64,000 nucleotides of DNA from Macrocybe gigantea (taxonomy: Eukaryota; Basidiomycota; Agaricomycetes; Agaricales; Callistosporiaceae): contig SJRY01000038.1 of the NCBI GenBank assembly GCA_011319805.1, positions 1 through 64,000 of the forward strand. Reading direction: 5' to 3'. Made by a program: the position numbers and the translations under genes. Positions 31,301 to 42,642 of the stretch are shown here, in pieces. How positions within the stretch are numbered: position 1 is the stretch's first letter; every line of letters starts with the position of its first letter. The notes under the pieces were generated by a model. The model worked only from the letters and a program-made list of their open reading frames with translations. It had not been told where the DNA came from and did no database searches.

Positions 31301-34040
31301 AGTTCTTCTCCTTGAAGAGGTGTTTGAATCTGATCAGATATGGGGGTATCTGGGTTCCTGTCTTGTCGCTGGCTGTGGTTTTCGCTGATTTGGCCACCTT
31401 CTGTATCTTAATCATCTGGTGGTTTATTTTGCACGTTTTAGGGCATCTGTCGAAGACAACTTCTCCTGTCCTCCATTTGATTGTTGGGTTGTGGTAGACA
31501 AGCCAGTCATGTCCTAGTAGCATGTCGGTTTTTCCGATGTCGAGTACGATGGCTTCCATGTGCTCTTTGTGTCCTTTAATGTCGATGTGGACCTCCGCTA
31601 CTCAGTCTGCTGTTTTCTGGCGGTTGGGTGATCTGTCCGCATTTATGATGGGAATCTTCTTGATTCGTCGTGTCTTCAGTCCTGTTTTTGCTACTATCGC
31701 AGTGTTGATGCAGGTCCTATCTGCTCCGCTATCGACTTCCAGCATTATCATTGTGATTCCTTTTCGCGTTCGTATTCTTGCTGGTACTGCGAGTTCTTTC
31801 CTCTTTGGTGGTTTGTCCCCTTGGATGGTTTTCCTTGGTGCTTCAGATCGCTTGGCGGGAATGGTGTATTTCAGAGTATGGGATGATCTACATCCGGTAT
31901 CGAAGCGAGTCTGTTTCAATTGTATGGGTCGCAATTTAGCACCTCTTATTCGGACCCTTCAGCAAAACCCTCTTTGTCAGAGCTTTCTTCATCCTTGTCT
32001 TCTTCGTCCTCTCCTTCTTCTTCTTTCACTTCTCTGACCCGGGATTTTCCTTTCTTCTTCTTCTTGCAGTTCCGTGCATAGTGTCCCTTTAAGCCACAGT
32101 TGAAACATGTGACATTTGCTGCTCCTTTTCGTGGTTCCGGGCAGTTTCGTAAGATGTGTCCTGGTTTATTGCAGTTGAAGCAGTTATTGCTTCGTACTTT
32201 GTCGACTTCCATGGCCTGTCCTGCTCCTCGGCTTGGATTTCCGGTCTTGTGCTGATTGCTCGTGAATTTTCCTCTCATCACATTTCTGTGTTCATCGATG
32301 TTTCATCCAATCGCTCGAACTGTCTTGATATATTCATCTCCATCTGTTAGAAGTGTGGAGATCCAGTGTATGGCTTCTGCTGTCCTTCGGTTTGAGCTCT
32401 TCTCGAGTAGGAAACGAGGGGCTATTCCTGTCATTCCTGCTTTCCCTGCGAGGTCTACGAATTCATCCAGAAATTTGTCGATGGGTCGGTTTCCCTGTCT
32501 GATGTTGAATAGTTTGCTTCCTGCTTGTGATGGCGACATGACGTTGCTGAATCGTGTCTCTATCTGTTAGGCTAGACGAATCTTAAAGGACTCGGGCAGA
32601 CTGAGTGCGAGAGTGGTTTAAGACGATGGCAAATGGAATATTAAGCCTAGCGCTACTGGTACATCTGGGAGTCCTTATATACGTTACAGTACTCGAGCAC
32701 GGACCACGGACTGCGCAAATGCTGTGGACTGCGGATGAGTAAGACTAAGGAAGCGATGACTCGGAGTGACTAGGAAAGTGGAATGACTCGATGGCTACGC
32801 ACTGCGCAGTGTGATGGGGAGGATAAGGGATGGGGGAAAGATAAGATAAGAAATTGAATAGTCCTTTGGGCGGCATCTGTAACACTATCTCGGTTATGAA
32901 GTCGGCCCATGTGCTTTGGTTGGTAGTGGTGTCGATCTTCTTTGATGCCCAGTGGGCTCCGGGTCCGTCGGTCATTCTAGACAGGACCGCTCCAATCTTC
33001 TGTGTATCCGTGAGGTCCCCATGTGCGGTTATGTAGAGTTTCATCTTCCTCCACCAAATATCGAAGGACGTTCGATCTCCTGTAAAGGATTTCGGGTCGG
33101 CGATGATTCCCTTGTATTCTGTCGTCATCCTTTGGGGGTTTCTTCGTCGTTCTCTTGGTCTTGGCTTTCCTGTTCCTGGATCTGTTGTTCTTGGGTCTGC
33201 TGTGCTTGTACCTGGGCTTGCTGTTCTTGGAGTTGTTTCTGTCTTCACTCCTCTCTCTGTTCTTTCCAGTAGTCTAGGTCGACTCCTGCAATTCTACAAG
33301 CTTGTTCAAAATCGGCCCACTCTGCGGTGGTTGGTCCGTTTGTCTTTGGTAATCCTTTTCGCTCCCTCCACCGATAGTATTCGTCCCAGTCGCTGTTGCT
33401 TACTTTCGCCATGGTGGTGCGATTCTTCCCTTATGCAGTGCTTCGGCGGATTGGTCCTCTGAAGGGGTTCGGCGGTTTCGTTCCTGTGTGTCCTTGACTC
33501 TGGTGTCATTCTCGTTGGTTCTGTCATATGCTCTGTGCGTCGTGCCCTCTCTGTATCAGTATGTCTTCCTCCTGTGTTCGGCGATTATAGTTCTCGATCT
33601 GTTGTTGCCTAAAGTCTCAGGCTTGTGTTCATTCTTCTCTCGTTTTCTTGCAGATGGGTTCGTCCTCTTCTTCAGCAAGAAGATTCTGGTCTGACCACAG
33701 CTCTTCTGGGCTTATCCCGTATTCTCCTTCTAGGAAGAGTTCTGCAATGAGTTGTGCTGCTCCCTCGCTGAGGATCTCAGTGGGTTTGTCTGTGGTGGTG
33801 AAGGCAAACTCTCTCAGAAATGCCTGTTCTTCGTCGTCGCTACTTGGTGTAGGCATGCGCTCTCTCTTTCGTTTGTTTGGATTGCTGGTGTTTCTGCGGG
33901 TGGTGTGGACTGTCTCTGCGAATGGCATGGACTGCAATGCCTGGTCTACTTCTCTGAGCCAAGTGCTCTCATCGCTCGTGCTAGTGCTCGCTGGGTCAGC
34001 AACCGCTTGTCGTCGAATGTTGATCAAGTCTTTGATAAAG
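28326..34040 (-). pseudogene. Element E Gag-Pol with C-terminal chromodomain, several stops
   Basis: Read right to left: Gag start at about 34027 (MINIRRQAVADPAS), a central Gag part on both sides of the solo LTR, and two CCHC knuckles at about 32190-32080 ([28 protein letters not shown]). The protease has EVDSGADRTCIN (about 31740). The RT has IIYMDDIIIIG (about 30770). RNase H, the HHCC integrase and a DDE core follow, with IISDRGPQFAARF near 29240 and TDGQAERSHQE near 29130. The chromodomain lies at about 28560-28420 (FLVKWKGYGHEENTW). Scattered stops and small shifts break the frame, so autonomous activity is unlikely. Homologous stops and substitutions in D are more numerous. Confidence 0.88.
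32565..32884 (-). repeat. Solo LTR of the D/E family inside gag of element E
   Basis: 320 bp, same LTR family and orientation, flanked by CTATC (32560-32564, 32885-32889). Gag coding continues across it. Confidence 0.93.
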
Positions 34041-34080
34041 CGTGACGTGGTGTGTGTGTGAGTCTGAGTGAGTCTTGACG

Positions 34081-34091
34081 AGGCTTAATAT
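34081..34091 (-). other. Predicted self-priming site of element E
   Basis: In element sense ATATTAAGCCT, 2 nt after the 5' LTR, is complementary over exactly 11 nt to AGGCTTAATAT in the LTR (complement at 34169-34179). That copy lies about 33 nt downstream of TATATAA (34212-34206). Confidence 0.6.
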
Positions 34092-34093
34092 CT

Positions 34094-34413
34094 TGTTAGG
34101 CTAGACAAATCTCAGAAGGACTCGGGCAGACTAAGTGCGAGAGTGGTCTTGAGATGATGGCAAAAGGAATATTAAGCCTAGCGTTACTGGTACATCTGGG
34201 AGTCCTTATATACACTACAGTACTCGAGCATGGACCATGGGCTGCGCAATGCTGTGGACTGCGGATGAGTAAGACTGGAAGGAAATGACTCAGAATGACT
34301 AGAGAAGTGGGATGACTCGATGGCTGCGCGCTGCGCAGCATGACGGGGGAGATAAGGGATGTGGGAAAGATAAGATAGGAAAATGAATAGTCCTTTGAGC
34401 GATGTCTGTAACA
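34094..34413 (-). repeat. 5' LTR of element E
   Basis: 320 bp. It differs from the 3' LTR at about ten positions, all transitions. A TATA box in element sense lies at 34212-34206. Confidence 0.93.
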
Positions 34414-37400
34414 TCTGTCACCTATCTGAGCGCGGAGCAGGAGCCCGATGAATACGACACCTGGGCACACAATGACAGCTACGCGCAATGCCTCATTGCC
34501 AACAATATTACGAGCGGCCAGAAGATTAACACAAACAGACTCAAAACCGCCCGCGAAATATGGCTCAGCCTCGAAAACGTCAACGAATCGAAGGGCAATC
34601 AGTATGCGAACGCTCTACAGCGCTCGCTGTTCGCCATGCGGGCGAAGGACGGCGACAATATCATCGACCACCTCAATAAGCTGAAGGAGAACTGGGAGCA
34701 CTTATGCATGGTCGAAGAAGATGAGTTTCACATCACCGACACCCAATTCAAGACTATTATACAATCCTCCTTACCGGCCTCCTGGGATAACTTCACCGAT
34801 CCCTATGTACATCGACAAAAGGGCTCACAGGCCAACGACGAGCAGAGCCACATCCGCTCCCAGGAGTTTATAGGTATACTTAAGGAGGAATACCTCCGTC
34901 GAAAGGACCGACAGGAGGATAGCGTGCATGTCACATATCAAGCTGCGGCATCGATAGGTAAAGGCCGCAGTGTTAACCCCTCGCAGGATACCTGTCGCAA
35001 CTGTGGTCTTCGGGGCCATCGTACCCAAGACTGCAAGTGGCTTGGCCAAGTCCGTTGCCACAAGTGCAACTGGTTTGGCCACATTGCCAGAGATTGCCGT
35101 AATCAAGGCAAGCAAAAGCACGACAACCGACAGGATAAACGCAAGGGGAAGAAAAAGCAAAAAGAGTCGACGTATGAGTCGACAGAGCCTACAGCTCATA
35201 TCGAAGAGATTATGTGCTGTGCTATGCATGCTGGGGACAATGACGTCCTCATGTATTCCGGGGAGGACAATCCTGCCATGTACAATAACACTGTAGGCAA
35301 TAACAATTCCGCTTCTGCTTATGTTTGGCTGGCCAACACAGCAATGACCTCGCATATAACTAATGACCAAGAGGCCTTCGTACAATACGAAGAACTCAAA
35401 ACCATGGTCACTGGTGTCAGTGGAATACAAACTCGAGCAGAGGGAAAGGGCACAATCCAACTCAAGTCCATTGTCAATGGACATGCCCACTTTATAAAAC
35501 TCGAGGATGTATTATACATCTCTGGCGAACAAAACTTACTCTCTCTAACATGCTGGGATGATGCCGGTGGACATTTTACGGGAGGAGGGGGCCAAATTTC
35601 ACTTCGAACGAAAGATCAGAAGTGTATCGCAAAGGGCACGAAAATCGGAACTCGATTATACAAAATGCCATTCGAAATCGTAAAACCTGGCTCTGCCTCG
35701 AAGACACTATCTACACCACATACATTTGTAGCTGAGGAACCCGCACAGAGCTGGGAAAAATGGCACCGCCGTCTGGGACATATCAGGTATATGACGATGC
35801 AGGAAATGCAATGTCACCAAGTCATTGATGGCTTGAACATCGACGCGCGTACTGAAAAACCTGATTGTCAGCATTGTACACAAGGAAAACAGACGCGTGA
35901 ACCCTTTCCGAAGCCGGAAAAACGGTTAACGAAACCGGGAGAACTTACCCATACTGACTTATGGGGACCGTACAGAATGGCGTCAATTAATGGAAACAAG
36001 TACTACATCAGCTTCATTGATGATTCGACAAGGCATGGAACACTTACTTTCCTAAAAAATAAAGACGACGCCATCCAAGCCGTCAAAAACTACCTTACGT
36101 GCCTCAAGGTTCTCGGAATGCAGCCACGAGCACTTCGAGTCGATAAGGGGAGAGAGTTCAATAACAACGATCTAAAGTCATGGACAAGTGAGCAAGGCAT
36201 CGAAATACAATTTACGGCACCAAACTCACTGTCACAAAATGGAGTCGCTGAACAACTCAATCGAACCCTCCTCGAACTCACTCGTTCTATGATGGATGCG
36301 TTAAACCTTCCAACGTTCCTTTGGGAACATGCCGTGGCACATGCAATGTATGTCCGAAACTGCACGTATCATCGACGGATAGGAAACAAAAGTCCTCATG
36401 AGCTTTGGACGAAACACAAACCAAACATAGTGCACTTACGTGAATTTGGTTCTCCAGTGTGGATCCTAAACCAAGGCCACAAAAAAGCCCCCAAACTACA
36501 ACCGAGATCAAAGCAACAGCTATATATGGGCTGCTGCGATGGCTCGAAATCAGTTCTCTACTATAATCCAGAGACGAGAAAAGTGCTGACCTCTCGGAAC
36601 TACCGTTTCCTAAACCTGCCAGCCCAACAAACCCCACCTGATGAAACCATCATTGAAATTGACCTCACTCCCACTGTATCGCGCGAGGGGGAGTGTGCTT
36701 CAGGGGGAGCTGGTAAGAGCGACGCGCGAGAAGCGGGAGAGAATGAGGAAATGGGAAATCAGAAAAAAGAAAAGAAAAGAGCCCGAGAGGAAGACGTACC
36801 AGCTGAACTAGGCCCAAGAAAGCTCAGGGATAAGGCTCCTGTGAATTACAGGTACCTTAACAATCCCTTTCCCGATGAGGATGACAACAAGGTCCATATA
36901 ACACTCGCGACAACTGCTGAAGTCACATACACTGCATATGCTGAGTCGCCGATGGGCGGTGACGATCCGAAAAGCCTTGCCGAAGCAAAAAAATCACCTC
37001 TCTGGCCTGAATGGGAAGCTGCCGCGGACGCAGAGATGCGACAGCTCGAAAAGATGGGCACCTGGAAACTTATTAATTGTCCTGAAGGGATAAAACCAAT
37101 TGGGAATAAATGGGTGCTCACATCAAAATATGATAAATTGGGCCAGCTGGTGAAACGGAAGGCGAGGCTCATGGCAAAAGGGTGCGCGCAACGCCTGGGA
37201 TTTGATTTCCATGAAAATTCATCGCCGGTCGTACGTTTTGAGACAATTCACGCGATTCTGGCAATGGTCCCAGGTAAAGGCTGGATAATCCAGCAAATGG
37301 ATGTAAAAGGCGCATATCTGAATGGATACCTAAAGGAGAAAGTGTACATGCGACAGGCAGAAGGGTATGATGATGGATCAGGAAGGGTCTGCCTTCTCTT

Positions 37401-38499
37401 GCGGACACTTTACGGACTGAAACAGTCTGGCCGAGAATGGAACAAGGAGCTGGACCGACAGCTCAAAGAAAAAGGGTTCGTAAACCTATATTCGGATCCT
37501 TGCGCGTACATCCGGGGACGGGACAACGAACTGCAAATCATAACAGTCTGGGTCAATGATTTGCTCCTCTTCGCGACGAGCAACCCTTTAATGGTGACAG
37601 TCAAACACCAGCTCGGAGAATCATTCGAGGTGACTGACCTTGGAGATCCTGCGAAAATTGTCGGGATCGAAATCAGTCAAACACCCAAGACCATAATGAT
37701 TTCGCAGAAACAATACATATGTTCGCTCCTTCAACGGAAAGGACTTGAAGATGTTAATCCCATAACAACCCCATTGGACAAGAGCATAAAGCTCGAGCCT
37801 AATCCTGAGAACAGCAACGGCGACCGAAGCAATTCGTACGCGACGTTAATCGGGAGCCTGCAGTACTTGGCGACTGCAACTGGGCCAGATATTGCGTATG
37901 CCGTGAGCCGACTTGCTACGTACACGGCAAACCTGACGCTGGCCCATTACACTGTGGCAAAAAGAGTTCTCAGATATTTAAAAGGAACTCAAGATTTCGG
38001 GATCACTTACCATGCCACGAAGGACAATGGAACCTTCTACGGTTTCACTGATGCTGCGTTCGCAAACGCAGATGATCGACGTTCGACCTCCGGATATGTG
38101 TTCTTGGCCGAAAATGGAGCAATCACATGGTCGTCGCAGAAGCAGACGATGATCGCGTTATCCTCGACCGAAGCGGAGTACGTCACGCTCTCTGAGGCGG
38201 CGCGCGAAGCTGTATGGTTGAGGCAGTTATATGACGAGCTCGGACTTGAACAAAAAGCACCTACCTTAATGATTGGTGACAACGACGGCTCGCTCGCAAT
38301 GGCCAGGAACCCGGTATTCCATAAAAGGTCGAAACATGTCGACATTCGTTGGCATTGGGTTCGTGACTTGGTCCAGGATGGCACCATTGCCATTAGAAAC
38401 TGCCGCGACCCCGAACAAACCACGGATATCTTGACGAAACCCCTCGACAGGCAAAAGCACGAGCGACATACTCGTGAGATGGGGCTATCCACGGTTTGA
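34414..38499 (+). CDS. Copia element F Gag-Pol from the insertion point to the stop
   Basis: The frame runs without a stop for about 1360 codons. Order: Gag (UBN2-like), two CCHC knuckles (CRNCGLRGHRTQDC and CHKCNWFGHIARDC, near 35000 and 35060), protease region, then integrase. The integrase has its HHCC finger near 35765-35880 and the core THTDLWGP, RVDKGREF and QNGVAEQ. The RT follows (MDVKGAYLNGYL near 37300, LYGLKQSGREWN near 37405) and then RNase H (FTDAAFANADDRRSTSGY, TEAEY). The protease site reads ANTAMTSHI where the family has an Asp and Gly. The RT box reads VWVNDLLLF where VDD is expected. Both are single G-to-A type changes, so the long open frame probably encodes an inactive enzyme. 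The first Gag exon part is cut off by element E. Confidence 0.92.
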   Translation, partial: SVTYLSAEQEPDEYDTWAHNDSYAQCLIANNITSGQKINTNRLKTAREIWLSLENVNESKGNQYANALQRSLFAMRAKDGDNIIDHLNKLKENWEHLCMVEEDEFHITDTQFKTIIQSSLPASWDNFTDPYVHRQKGSQANDEQSHIRSQEFIGILKEEYLRRKDRQEDSVHVTYQAAASIGKGRSVNPSQDTCRNCGLRGHRTQDCKWLGQVRCHKCNWFGHIARDCRNQGKQKHDNRQDKRKGKKKQKESTYESTEPTAHIEEIMCCAMHAGDNDVLMYSGEDNPAMYNNTVGNNNSASAYVWLANTAMTSHITNDQEAFVQYEELKTMVTGVSGIQTRAEGKGTIQLKSIVNGHAHFIKLEDVLYISGEQNLLSLTCWDDAGGHFTGGGGQISLRTKDQKCIAKGTKIGTRLYKMPFEIVKPGSASKTLSTPHTFVAEEPAQSWEKWHRRLGHIRYMTMQEMQCHQVIDGLNIDARTEKPDCQHCTQGKQTREPFPKPEKRLTKPGELTHTDLWGPYRMASINGNKYYISFIDDSTRHGTLTFLKNKDDAIQAVKNYLTCLKVLGMQPRALRVDKGREFNNNDLKSWTSEQGIEIQFTAPNSLSQNGVAEQLNRTLLELTRSMMDALNLPTFLWEHAVAHAMYVRNCTYHRRIGNKSPHELWTKHKPNIVHLREFGSPVWILNQGHKKAPKLQPRSKQQLYMGCCDGSKSVLYYNPETRKVLTSRNYRFLNLPAQQTPPDETIIEIDLTPTVSREGECASGGAGKSDAREAGENEEMGNQKKEKKRAREEDVPAELGPRKLRDKAPVNYRYLNNPFPDEDDNKVHITLATTAEVTYTAYAESPMGGDDPKSLAEAKKSPLWPEWEAAADAEMRQLEKMGTWKLINCPEGIKPIGNKWVLTSKYDKLGQLVKRKARLMAKGCAQRLGFDFHENSSPVVRFETIHAILAMVPGKGWIIQQMDVKGAYLNGYLKEKVYMRQAEGYDDGSGRVCLLLRTLYGLKQSGREWNKELDRQLKEKGFVNLYSDPCAYIRGRDNELQIITVWVNDLLLFATSNPLMVTVKHQLGESFEVTDLGDPAKIVGIEISQTPKTIMISQKQYICSLLQRKGLEDVNPITTPLDKSIKLEPNPENSNGDRSNSYATLIGSLQYLATATGPDIAYAVSRLATYTANLTLAHYTVAKRVLRYLKGTQDFGITYHATKDNGTFYGFTDAAFANADDRRSTSGYVFLAENGAITWSSQKQTMIALSSTEAEYVTLSEAAREAVWLRQLYDELGLEQKAPTLMIGDNDGSLAMARNPVFHKRSKHVDIRWHWVRDLVQDGTIAIRNCRDPEQTTDILTKPLDRQKHERHTREMGLSTV

Positions 38500-38506
38500 G
38501 AGGGAG
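38497..38506 (+). other. Polypurine tract of Copia element F
   Basis: TGAGAGGGAG directly precedes the 3' LTR start at 38507 and overlaps the pol stop codon. Confidence 0.7.
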
Positions 38507-38722
38507 TGTTGGGAGCGCGGGCATGAGAGGGACAAAGAGAGGCCGTACGGCATGGATGTGTCCGTCGGCAAGTGGAGTACGTACCGATCACGTGTATAAA
38601 TAAGCGCCCAATACGGGCCTACCAAATTAAGTCCCTCCGCGCATCTTGACTCAGATCCTTTACCTTCCTCGTAAGGGATTCGACTGCTCGCATTACTTAG
38701 CATCTTCCACTGCTGGACAAAA
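38507..38722 (+). repeat. 3' LTR of Copia element F
   Basis: 216 bp, TGTTGGGAGCG to GCTGGACAAAA. TATAAATA at 38595-38602. It retains more CpG than the 5' LTR. Confidence 0.93.
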
Positions 38723-39285
38723 CATCCCCAAGCTGCAGAGCTGGCCAGACGGAAAACTACGCTCGTGATGAACTGCATGTGGGCAAGAAGGAAAGACAAT
38801 CTTCTTAGAAGCATGGGAAGAAGTCAGTGTGTGAAAGAGTAGACATCACAATGTAACTGGGGATCCTACAACACTGGATGGCGAGCGCATAACGAATTCT
38901 TAAATGCAGACTTGTACGCAGGACTAAAAGAATCACACCACAGGCAAGCAAGCTTGAAAAATCCGTTCGAAGGAAGGAGAAGCGTCCCTGATTAAATTGT
39001 GGTGAGGATCTCTTGTCCGACATGTCCACGATTGAGCTATTCGCACGGGGACAATGACAAGAATTGCATGAGCCTGAATTTGTGCTGTACGCAGAGACGA
39101 AAGTTGACATTACAAATGCGAACTAAAGACCGGGGGTATATCGTTGACCGGAGTTCGGAAGAAACCAAAAAGCCAAAGGCAGTCAACCACGATGCAGGTC
39201 AACCTTGTATGTTACACATTACTTATCGGATCGTGGTCAACATCTGCGAAAACTGTTTTGATGTCGTAATTCAAGACACGGCGCC
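38723..39285. other. Boundary stretch between transposon island and gene-dense region
   Basis: It starts with the CATCC duplication of the Copia insertion. I see no gene, RNA or repeat here; the 3' UTR of the potassium channel gene probably occupies its right end. Confidence 0.5.
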
Positions 39286-42200
39286 TCATTCCTCTTTAGA
39301 TCCAGACGTCTGTGCATCAACTTCGGTTCCGAGTAATTGAGCAAGTCGATTGCGCTCCCTAAGAGAATCCAAGGCGTCCTCCGCAATGTCGATCAGCTGC
39401 AACAGAGCATCTGTATTCCAACCGTCAAAAACGAAAGAGAGGTGCCAGTACCACCTTCCGTACTCACTCTCGATGCTCAGCGCCAACAGCCTCTACACGC
39501 AGACGTTAGCAACTGGTCTGGTAGAGCTGGTGATAGTCCGTCAGCACTCACATGTCGAGCTTCTGTATCGCGCAGGAGCTCCCCCTTGATCCGCTCACTG
39601 ATCCGCTCCACGCCCGCAACGTCGTTCAACAACCTCACCAGACCGGGCGGGATGGGCTCATGCCACACGTTCGCCGGCGGTTCGATGAGGTACTTCACGT
39701 TCTCGTTGAACGTCCTCGCACGGCGCAACACCTCATGGGGAAGCGCCTCCAACCGTTCCGCCGTGCGCTGCTGCGAGTCGGAGAGCGCGCTGTCAATTGT
39801 CTGGGCACTAAGCGGTTGCTCCAGACTCAGGATGCGTTCGTCCGCGCGGCCATGAGCACGCTTCTGGTCGCGCTGAGAAGCTCGGGATGAGACCACGCGT
39901 TCTCGATATCGTCTGATGGCTTCGATCAACTTCGAAGAAAAGAATAAGTTCTTGTAGCGCGATGAGTATGCGTCCGTGATGACTAGAAGAAGAAGAGGCG
40001 GTGTGAGCCACAGCGAGGTGAAGCCCAGATAAAGGCACACTTGAAATCAGGATTGTCATCGTTCCAACACCTAACAATGCCCAGAATATGAAAATCGCAC
40101 GTCCGGCTTGTGTTTTCGGGGTGTAATCCCCTGAAGGCAAATTTAAGGTGCAGGTTCATGATATGTGGCTGGTCCTTACCATAACCGATCGTCATGAAAG
40201 AGATAAAGCCTGATAGCAAGGGGTCAGGTCAGTGGAAAAACATGCCGGCTGGGTGACAGAACATACAGAAGTACATGGCAACACCAAAAGTCCAACCTTC
40301 TGTGGCTGTGAAAATGGCAGATCCGGCCTAGGTACCAGAGGGTCAGATTTCGGCGCGAATAGAGTGATTCCTAGGCGTTTACCATCCAGAATATTAGGAA
40401 CACAGTCCAAACGGAGACGAAGCGAAAGTAGAATGCTTTTCTCTCCGCCTCCTGCATACTCTCGCGCAACGAGTCGTACTGCTCCATGACCGTTCGGTTC
40501 TCGTGCAAATGACCGTCCAAAGTCTCGCTATCTGTCTCGCGTTTCGGCGTCCGCGCCGCGTGTGCGTAGGCCGTGAAAGAGGACTCGTTGACCGCAAACG
40601 CAAAGTTTGCTAGCATGACCACCATCCTGCCGAGCCGACGATGAGTGAGCGGAAGGTCGTTTGGTTCGGGGAGGGTCCCAGGCAGAGCATTGTTCGCGCC
40701 TTTTTCACTCTCAGACGCATCAGACTCGCGTCTCTTCTCGCGAGAGCGCTTCCCAGATGCTGATTTGCGAAAGTTGCGCGGGAGGAGATCACGTAGCGGA
40801 ACGCCCGCTTCCAGGGCGGCCGCCTCCAAGTCAGGCCAAGTCAGCGCCTCCATGTTCAAATGCATCCCGTGCGGCTCATGCCAATGAATCCCGGATCCGC
40901 GAGACCTTGTCCTGAACAGGCTGGTGAAAGGGCATATTCGCTCTAGAAATTTAATGATGGACCAATGCTGGTGCTGCTTGAAATCAGTGTCTTGGACCCA
41001 AATGGGTTGATCGGCATTCCGCAGACGCCATTCGATGGCAGATACCCAGCGGTTGGCGACTCGTCGCTCCCACTGCATGGTCTGTCTCCGTTTCCGCGCG
41101 GCCTTGACCCGCATGCGATAGCCGACCTCTGTGCCCTCCAAAGCAGTTTCTCGCGTCAAGCCAACTATCAGACCGAGATTGACGACGCCAAAGACGGCGT
41201 AGATGCAGGTGAATACGCGTGCACCGGGAGAAATAGGTACGATATCGCCGAATCCTGATGTAAACCAGAGTGTTAAACGGTTAGATACTGAGATATAGCG
41301 AAGTCAAGACATACCGATAGTTTCCACAGTGACGACGGTGAAATAAAGGGCATTAAGAAAGGTTAGCTTGATGAGGTAAACTTGAATGAGTGCACCAAAG
41401 CCGATGTAGCAAAGAAGGACAATGACGGCAATCACCAAGGAACGTTGTTTCCTTGTGAGTCCGCTACCTGTTCATCCTCCATCAATCAGCTCACAGCATT
41501 CTGCAAAATCTGAACATCGAACAAACCGCTTTTTGCAAAATCGCGTGTTTTGAAGATGTCAAATAGCAAGGTGACGTTCACCAATGTAGAAACAGAAGTC
41601 GAGCAGATCGTCATCCAGAAAGCTTGACCGTAGGTGAACCCATCGTTAAAGCGATGTTTCACCCCGAAGGTAGTCACAATGATGATGTTAAGGATGTCTG
41701 CCAAAGTGATTAGCGGCCGCGTTTTAGTCTAGCAAATCTCCCCAGCAAGGCTCACCGTGAATAGTCAGGAAAAAAACGCAACAAATCGTCATAAGTTGTA
41801 TCCTCTTCTCCAGGAATCTTACAATCAAGCATATATTCGCGATGATTGCGCATGCCATGCTGATCGCTAAGCCAGCGTCGAGGATGGGCGGGTTGGGCTT
41901 GATGTCGATGATAATGTTGTTTTCCGTCTTGATGTACCAATGTTCTGTGAGTCCTGGGATCTCGAGGAGAATCGAGAATGGGATTACGATGCCAGACAGA
42001 ATGGGTAGGTACCTATACTGTGGAAGGTAATCCTCGGAGTCTAGCTCAGCCGTCGGTGGGTTCAAGAATGCCTTAAACCTGTCCCACCACGACGTCAGCT
42101 TGACACCCTGCCCAGCCCCGCCCGGAAGCTCGAGCGAGACGAAAAACGAGAGAAGCGACCTGCTGACGGCCGTCGTCGTCGCCGCTGTTGGACGCGCGCG

Positions 42201-42472
42201 GGGTACTCTTCCTCCTCAAGGTCGCGAATGACCTCGTTCTCGTCGCGCTCATCGTCGATCGTCAGATACGGGGCATTCTCCTCGGCCTCGCCGTTCTCAC
42301 CCCGGCGCGCGCGCTCTGCCCGGGCGCTGGCAGCAGCGCTGGGCTCGCCAGCATCCCGGCCCGTTGTTGCGTCACTGTCGCGCTCACGCTCTGCGCGCGC
42401 CTTCTCTGGGTCTGACTGCGACTGCCTCCCGGACAGGAAGAAGATTTGGCCTAATAGGGCTGGCAGCAACAT
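39286..42472 (-). CDS. TOK1: TOK1-type outward-rectifier potassium channel
   Basis: This is a plasma-membrane K+ channel of the fungal eight-helix, two-pore-domain family. Coding on the minus strand is split by several short introns. The N-terminus (from ATG at 42472) is acidic and hydrophilic. Membrane helices lie in 42065-41760 and 41704-41490 (YGQAFWMTICSTSVSTL). Pore 1 reads TVETIGFGDI across an intron (about 41340-41240), and RVFTCIYAVFGVVNLGL follows. A long cytoplasmic loop (41159-40600) comes next. Pore 2 reads MTIGYGDYTPKT across an intron (about 40200-40110), then ALLGVGTMTILIS. The C-terminal tail ends at 39286. Both selectivity filters are intact. The join between the first exon and the first helix near 42090 is out of frame in my reading, so a missed intron or a one-base error is possible. 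It diverges from URA5 with 170 bp between starts. Confidence 0.9.
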
Positions 42473-42642
42473 GCAAGCCGGAGTGGAGCTAGTTGGAAAA
42501 TCGTTGACGGTCTGGAGGCATCGATGTCTGGAAGCGTCGAACGTGGGTGGGCTTCACAGTTTTGGTTATGTTGGCACCAAGATAAGATAAGATAAAGGCA
42601 TCCAAAAAAAATCCACTGCATAGAACCCCGCTGTCGACAACG

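Larger units (their letters stand above)
27574..34413 (-). mobile_element. Element E: chromovirus in minus orientation, inside Copia element F
   Basis: 320-bp LTRs (27574-27893, 34094-34413) are flanked by TCTGT (27569-27573, 34414-34418). It is the same family as element D but less decayed: its RT keeps YMDD and its CpG sites largely survive. A solo LTR of the same family sits in its gag (32565-32884). Confidence 0.95.
26980..38722 (+). mobile_element. Element F: Ty1/Copia retrotransposon (about 4.9 kb without its insert)
   Basis: 216-bp LTRs at 26980-27195 and 38507-38722 are flanked by CATCC (26975-26979, 38723-38727). A primer-binding site, gag, pol and polypurine tract follow in Copia order on the + strand. 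Chromovirus E (27574-34413) interrupts gag. The LTRs differ at ten positions; nine are transitions and seven lie at CpG sites kept in the right LTR. Confidence 0.95.
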
